Source: Spyradocola sp050942925 (GTDB lineage: Bacteria > Bacillota > Clostridia > Christensenellales > UBA1750). From it: a DNA stretch of 7,149 bases. Shown piece after piece: positions 5,074 to 7,149 of the stretch. The position numbers were made by a program, and so were the translations under genes. The stretch is taken from NCBI GenBank assembly GCA_050942925.1, contig JBMNOF010000096.1:1-7149 (forward strand), given 5' to 3'. The notes under the pieces are model-generated. The model did not search any database. It was not told where the DNA came from and saw only the letters and a list, made by a program, of their open reading frames with translations. Within the stretch, counting starts at the first letter, position 1; each line of letters opens with the position of its first letter.

Positions 5074-7092
5074 ATGGCCATCACAGACATCACCAAGGGC
5101 TATCTCTTTTATCAGAACGGGCGCGAAAAGATGCGCATCGAGCCCTGGGGCGAGGACAGCCTGCGCGTGCGCGTCACCTATGCCGCCGCCATCGACGAGA
5201 GCGAGGACTGGGGTCTTCTGCCCAAGCCCGAACCCACGGACGTGGAGCTGACCATGGACTCGGAGAAGGGCTCCGTCTCCATCCGCAACGGCCGCATCCG
5301 CGCGGTCGTGGACAAGCACGGCTACCTGAGCTTCTACAACCAGAAGGGCGAGGAGCTCACGCGCGAATACTGGCGCAACCGCAGCGATCTGGACGAGTAC
5401 TGCGTGCCGCTCAACTACAAGGCGCGCTTCTTTAAGCCCATCATCGGCGGGGATTGGCGCGTCACGGCCTTCTTTGAGGCCTACGACGACGAGCGCCTCT
5501 ACGGCCTTGGCCAGTATCAGGAAAAGCAGCTCAACCGCAAGGGCCTGACACTGGAGCTCGCGCAGCGCAACTCCCAAGCCTCCATCCCCTTCCTGCTCTC
5601 CACCCGCGGCTACGGCTTCCTGTGGAACAACCCGGCCCTGGGCCGCGTGACGCTCGGCCTCAACCGCACGGAGTGGGTCGCGGACTCCACCCGCCAGATG
5701 GACTACTGGATCACCGCCGGCGACACCCCCCAGGAGATCGAGGAAAACTACACCGCCGTCACCGGCCGCCCGCCCATGATGCGCGACGACGTCCTGGGCT
5801 TCTGGCAGTGCAAGCTGCGCTACCGCACGCAGGACGAGCTGCTGCACGTCGCGCGCGAGTACCACCGCCTCGGCATCCCGCTGGACGTCATCGTCATCGA
5901 CTTCTTCCACTGGACCCGCCAGGGCGATTGGAAGTTCGACCCCGCCTGCTGGCCGGACCCGGACGCCATGGTCAAGGAGCTCAACGCCATGGGCACCAAG
6001 CTCATGGTCTCCATTTGGCCCACGGTGGACGTCGATTCCGACAACAACCGGGAGCTGGCGCAGATGGGCGGCCTCATCCAGGCGGACCACGGCTCCCTCT
6101 ACAGCACCTTCATGGGCTATACCACCTACTTTGACGCCACGCACCCCGGCGCGCGCGAGGTCATCTGGCGCGAGGCCAAGAAGAACTACTTCGACAAGGG
6201 CATCGACCTGTTCTGGCTGGACGAGGCCGAGCCGGAAACCGCCTCCAACGACATGGAGAACGTCCGCTACCACATCGGCTCCGGCCAGCAGGTCGCAAAC
6301 ATCTACCCCTTCTTCTACGCCAAGTCCTTCTATGACGGCATGACGAAGGCCGGCATGGACAAGGTCGTCAACCTCGTCCGCTGCGCGTGGGCGGGCAGCC
6401 AGCGCTTCGGCGTGCTGCTCTGGTCCGGCGACGTCTATTCCTCCTGGCGGAGCCTCCGCGAGCAGGTGTGCGCGGGCCTTTCGGCGTCCGTTTCCGGCAT
6501 GCCCTGGTGGACCTGCGACATCGGCGGCTTCATCGGCGGCCACACGGACGACCCCGCCTTCCACGAGCTGTTCATCCGCTGGTTTGAGTTCGGCGCGTTC
6601 CTGCCCGTGTTCCGCCTGCACGGCGAGCGCCTGCCCCACTGGCCCTGCGACGGCATGCGCTATAAGGCCGAAAACGGCGACCCGCAGTTCGGCACCGGCG
6701 CGGCCAACGAGATCTGGTCCTACGGCGAGGAGAACTTCGAGATCTGCAAGAAGTACATCTTCCAGCGCAAGAAGCTCCTGCCCTACATCCGCCGCGCCAT
6801 GGAGCAGGCCCACGAAAAGGGCACGCCCGTGATGCGCCCGCTCTTCTACGCCTTCCCGGAGGACAAGGCCGGCTACGAGCATGAGGATACCTACCTCTTT
6901 GGCGACGACATCCTCGTCTCCCCCGTGACCGAGCCCGGCGTCACCGAAAAGGCCGTCTACCTGCCCGCTGGGCAGACCTGGCGCGAGGTCGCCACCGGCA
7001 AGGAGTACGCCGGCGGCCAGACCGTCACCGCCGCGGCGCCGCTCGAGGTCATCCCCGTCTTCGTCCGCAAGGGTGCAGACGTCGACCTGTAA
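5074..7092 (+). CDS. Glycoside hydrolase family 31 alpha-glycosidase (alpha-glucosidase or alpha-xylosidase), cytoplasmic
   Basis: A 672-residue retaining alpha-glycosidase of usual GH31 length. Residues 1-230 form the N-terminal beta-sandwich, with the YGLGQYQEKQLNRKG motif at 143-157. The catalytic barrel starts at about 231 (GRPPMMRDDVLGFWQCK) with substrate-pocket stretch IDFFHW (275-280). The nucleophile is Asp383 in FWLDEAEPE and the acid/base is Asp453 in WSGD. Further signatures are CDIGGF (481-486) and FRLHGER (513-519). A C-terminal sandwich begins near PVMRPLF (585) and includes FGDDILVSPV. There is no signal peptide, so it acts on imported sugar inside the cell. The ATG has GGAGG 7 bases upstream (5062-5066). 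The EAEPE nucleophile region lacks the Lys and Arg pattern of sulfoquinovosidases, making that activity unlikely. Alpha-glucosidase versus alpha-xylosidase is undecided. It is last in the operon. Confidence 0.95.
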   Translation: MAITDITKGYLFYQNGREKMRIEPWGEDSLRVRVTYAAAIDESEDWGLLPKPEPTDVELTMDSEKGSVSIRNGRIRAVVDKHGYLSFYNQKGEELTREYWRNRSDLDEYCVPLNYKARFFKPIIGGDWRVTAFFEAYDDERLYGLGQYQEKQLNRKGLTLELAQRNSQASIPFLLSTRGYGFLWNNPALGRVTLGLNRTEWVADSTRQMDYWITAGDTPQEIEENYTAVTGRPPMMRDDVLGFWQCKLRYRTQDELLHVAREYHRLGIPLDVIVIDFFHWTRQGDWKFDPACWPDPDAMVKELNAMGTKLMVSIWPTVDVDSDNNRELAQMGGLIQADHGSLYSTFMGYTTYFDATHPGAREVIWREAKKNYFDKGIDLFWLDEAEPETASNDMENVRYHIGSGQQVANIYPFFYAKSFYDGMTKAGMDKVVNLVRCAWAGSQRFGVLLWSGDVYSSWRSLREQVCAGLSASVSGMPWWTCDIGGFIGGHTDDPAFHELFIRWFEFGAFLPVFRLHGERLPHWPCDGMRYKAENGDPQFGTGAANEIWSYGEENFEICKKYIFQRKKLLPYIRRAMEQAHEKGTPVMRPLFYAFPEDKAGYEHEDTYLFGDDILVSPVTEPGVTEKAVYLPAGQTWREVATGKEYAGGQTVTAAAPLEVIPVFVRKGADVDL

Positions 7093-7129
7093 CCCCTGGC
7101 GCCGTTCCACCGTCTTGTCGGCAGGGGCG

Positions 7130-7149
7130 GGAAGGGACTCTCCCCTTCC
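7130..7149 (+). terminator. Hairpin after the GH31 gene, possible operon terminator (cut by the window edge)
   Basis: GGAAGGG (7130-7136) pairs with CCCTTCC (7143-7149), a 7-bp stem with a 6-base loop that starts 37 bases after the GH31 stop. The stem may continue past the window, and any T-tract would lie outside it. The position suits the end of the operon, but the call cannot be completed from this sequence. Confidence 0.4.

Noticed and set aside
3183..5096. 637-codon open frame on the - strand
   Set aside because: It lies opposite the binding-protein gene, which has a lipobox, ribosome binding site and family signatures. High GC at third positions of the sense gene removes antisense stops. 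The product is low-complexity (Val/Gly/Ala/Asp/His-rich) with no recognisable domain.
5050..7110. 686-codon open frame on the - strand
   Set aside because: It mirrors the GH31 gene and has the same low-complexity Val/Ala/Gly/Glu/His composition. The GH31 catalytic motifs on the + strand settle which frame is real.

Overview
The window is a GC-rich stretch with strong purine-rich (AGGAGG-type) ribosome binding sites. Its gene families are typical of Gram-positive Firmicutes: an LplABC/YtcQ-type sugar importer without its own ATPase, a lipoprotein substrate-binding protein and small XRE regulators. A GC-rich gut or environmental clostridium (Oscillospiraceae or Christensenellales-like) is my best guess. 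No rRNA or other marker gene is present to fix the taxonomy.

Layout: 1-114 is the 3' end of an unrecognised + strand gene. A strong GC-rich hairpin (136-173) separates it from a convergent - strand gene (182-820) for an XRE/LexA-like repressor. An AT-rich divergent control region (about 821-954) follows. It holds a near-consensus sigma-A promoter (898-926) pointing right and a set of TCAC-N5-GTGA inverted repeats. From there rightwards all genes are on the + strand with short gaps: a 68-residue Cro-like XRE protein (955-1161), two CUT1-type ABC sugar permeases (1225-2169 and 2199-3131), a lipoprotein solute-binding protein (3171-4967), an intercistronic hairpin with a possible internal promoter (about 4960-5038), and a cytoplasmic GH31 alpha-glycosidase (5074-7092). 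A second hairpin starts at the right edge.

How it works together (inference from families and order): the lipoprotein captures an alpha-linked oligosaccharide outside the cell, the two permeases import it using an ATPase encoded elsewhere (MsmX-like), and the GH31 enzyme cleaves it in the cytoplasm. The only regulators in the window are the two divergent XRE proteins. They are arranged like a phage CI/Cro switch, but no phage gene is present.

The most unusual features are in the control module. The LexA-like repressor keeps the fold signatures of an S24 self-cleaving domain but has lost the cleavage dipeptide, the catalytic Ser and the catalytic Lys. The divergent region carries three exact TCAC-N5-GTGA palindromes, plus a one-mismatch copy and a half-site. 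They overlap the repressor's ribosome binding site on one side and the start point of the + strand promoter on the other. This suggests a phage-type switch, decoupled from DNA damage, that may control a sugar-uptake operon.
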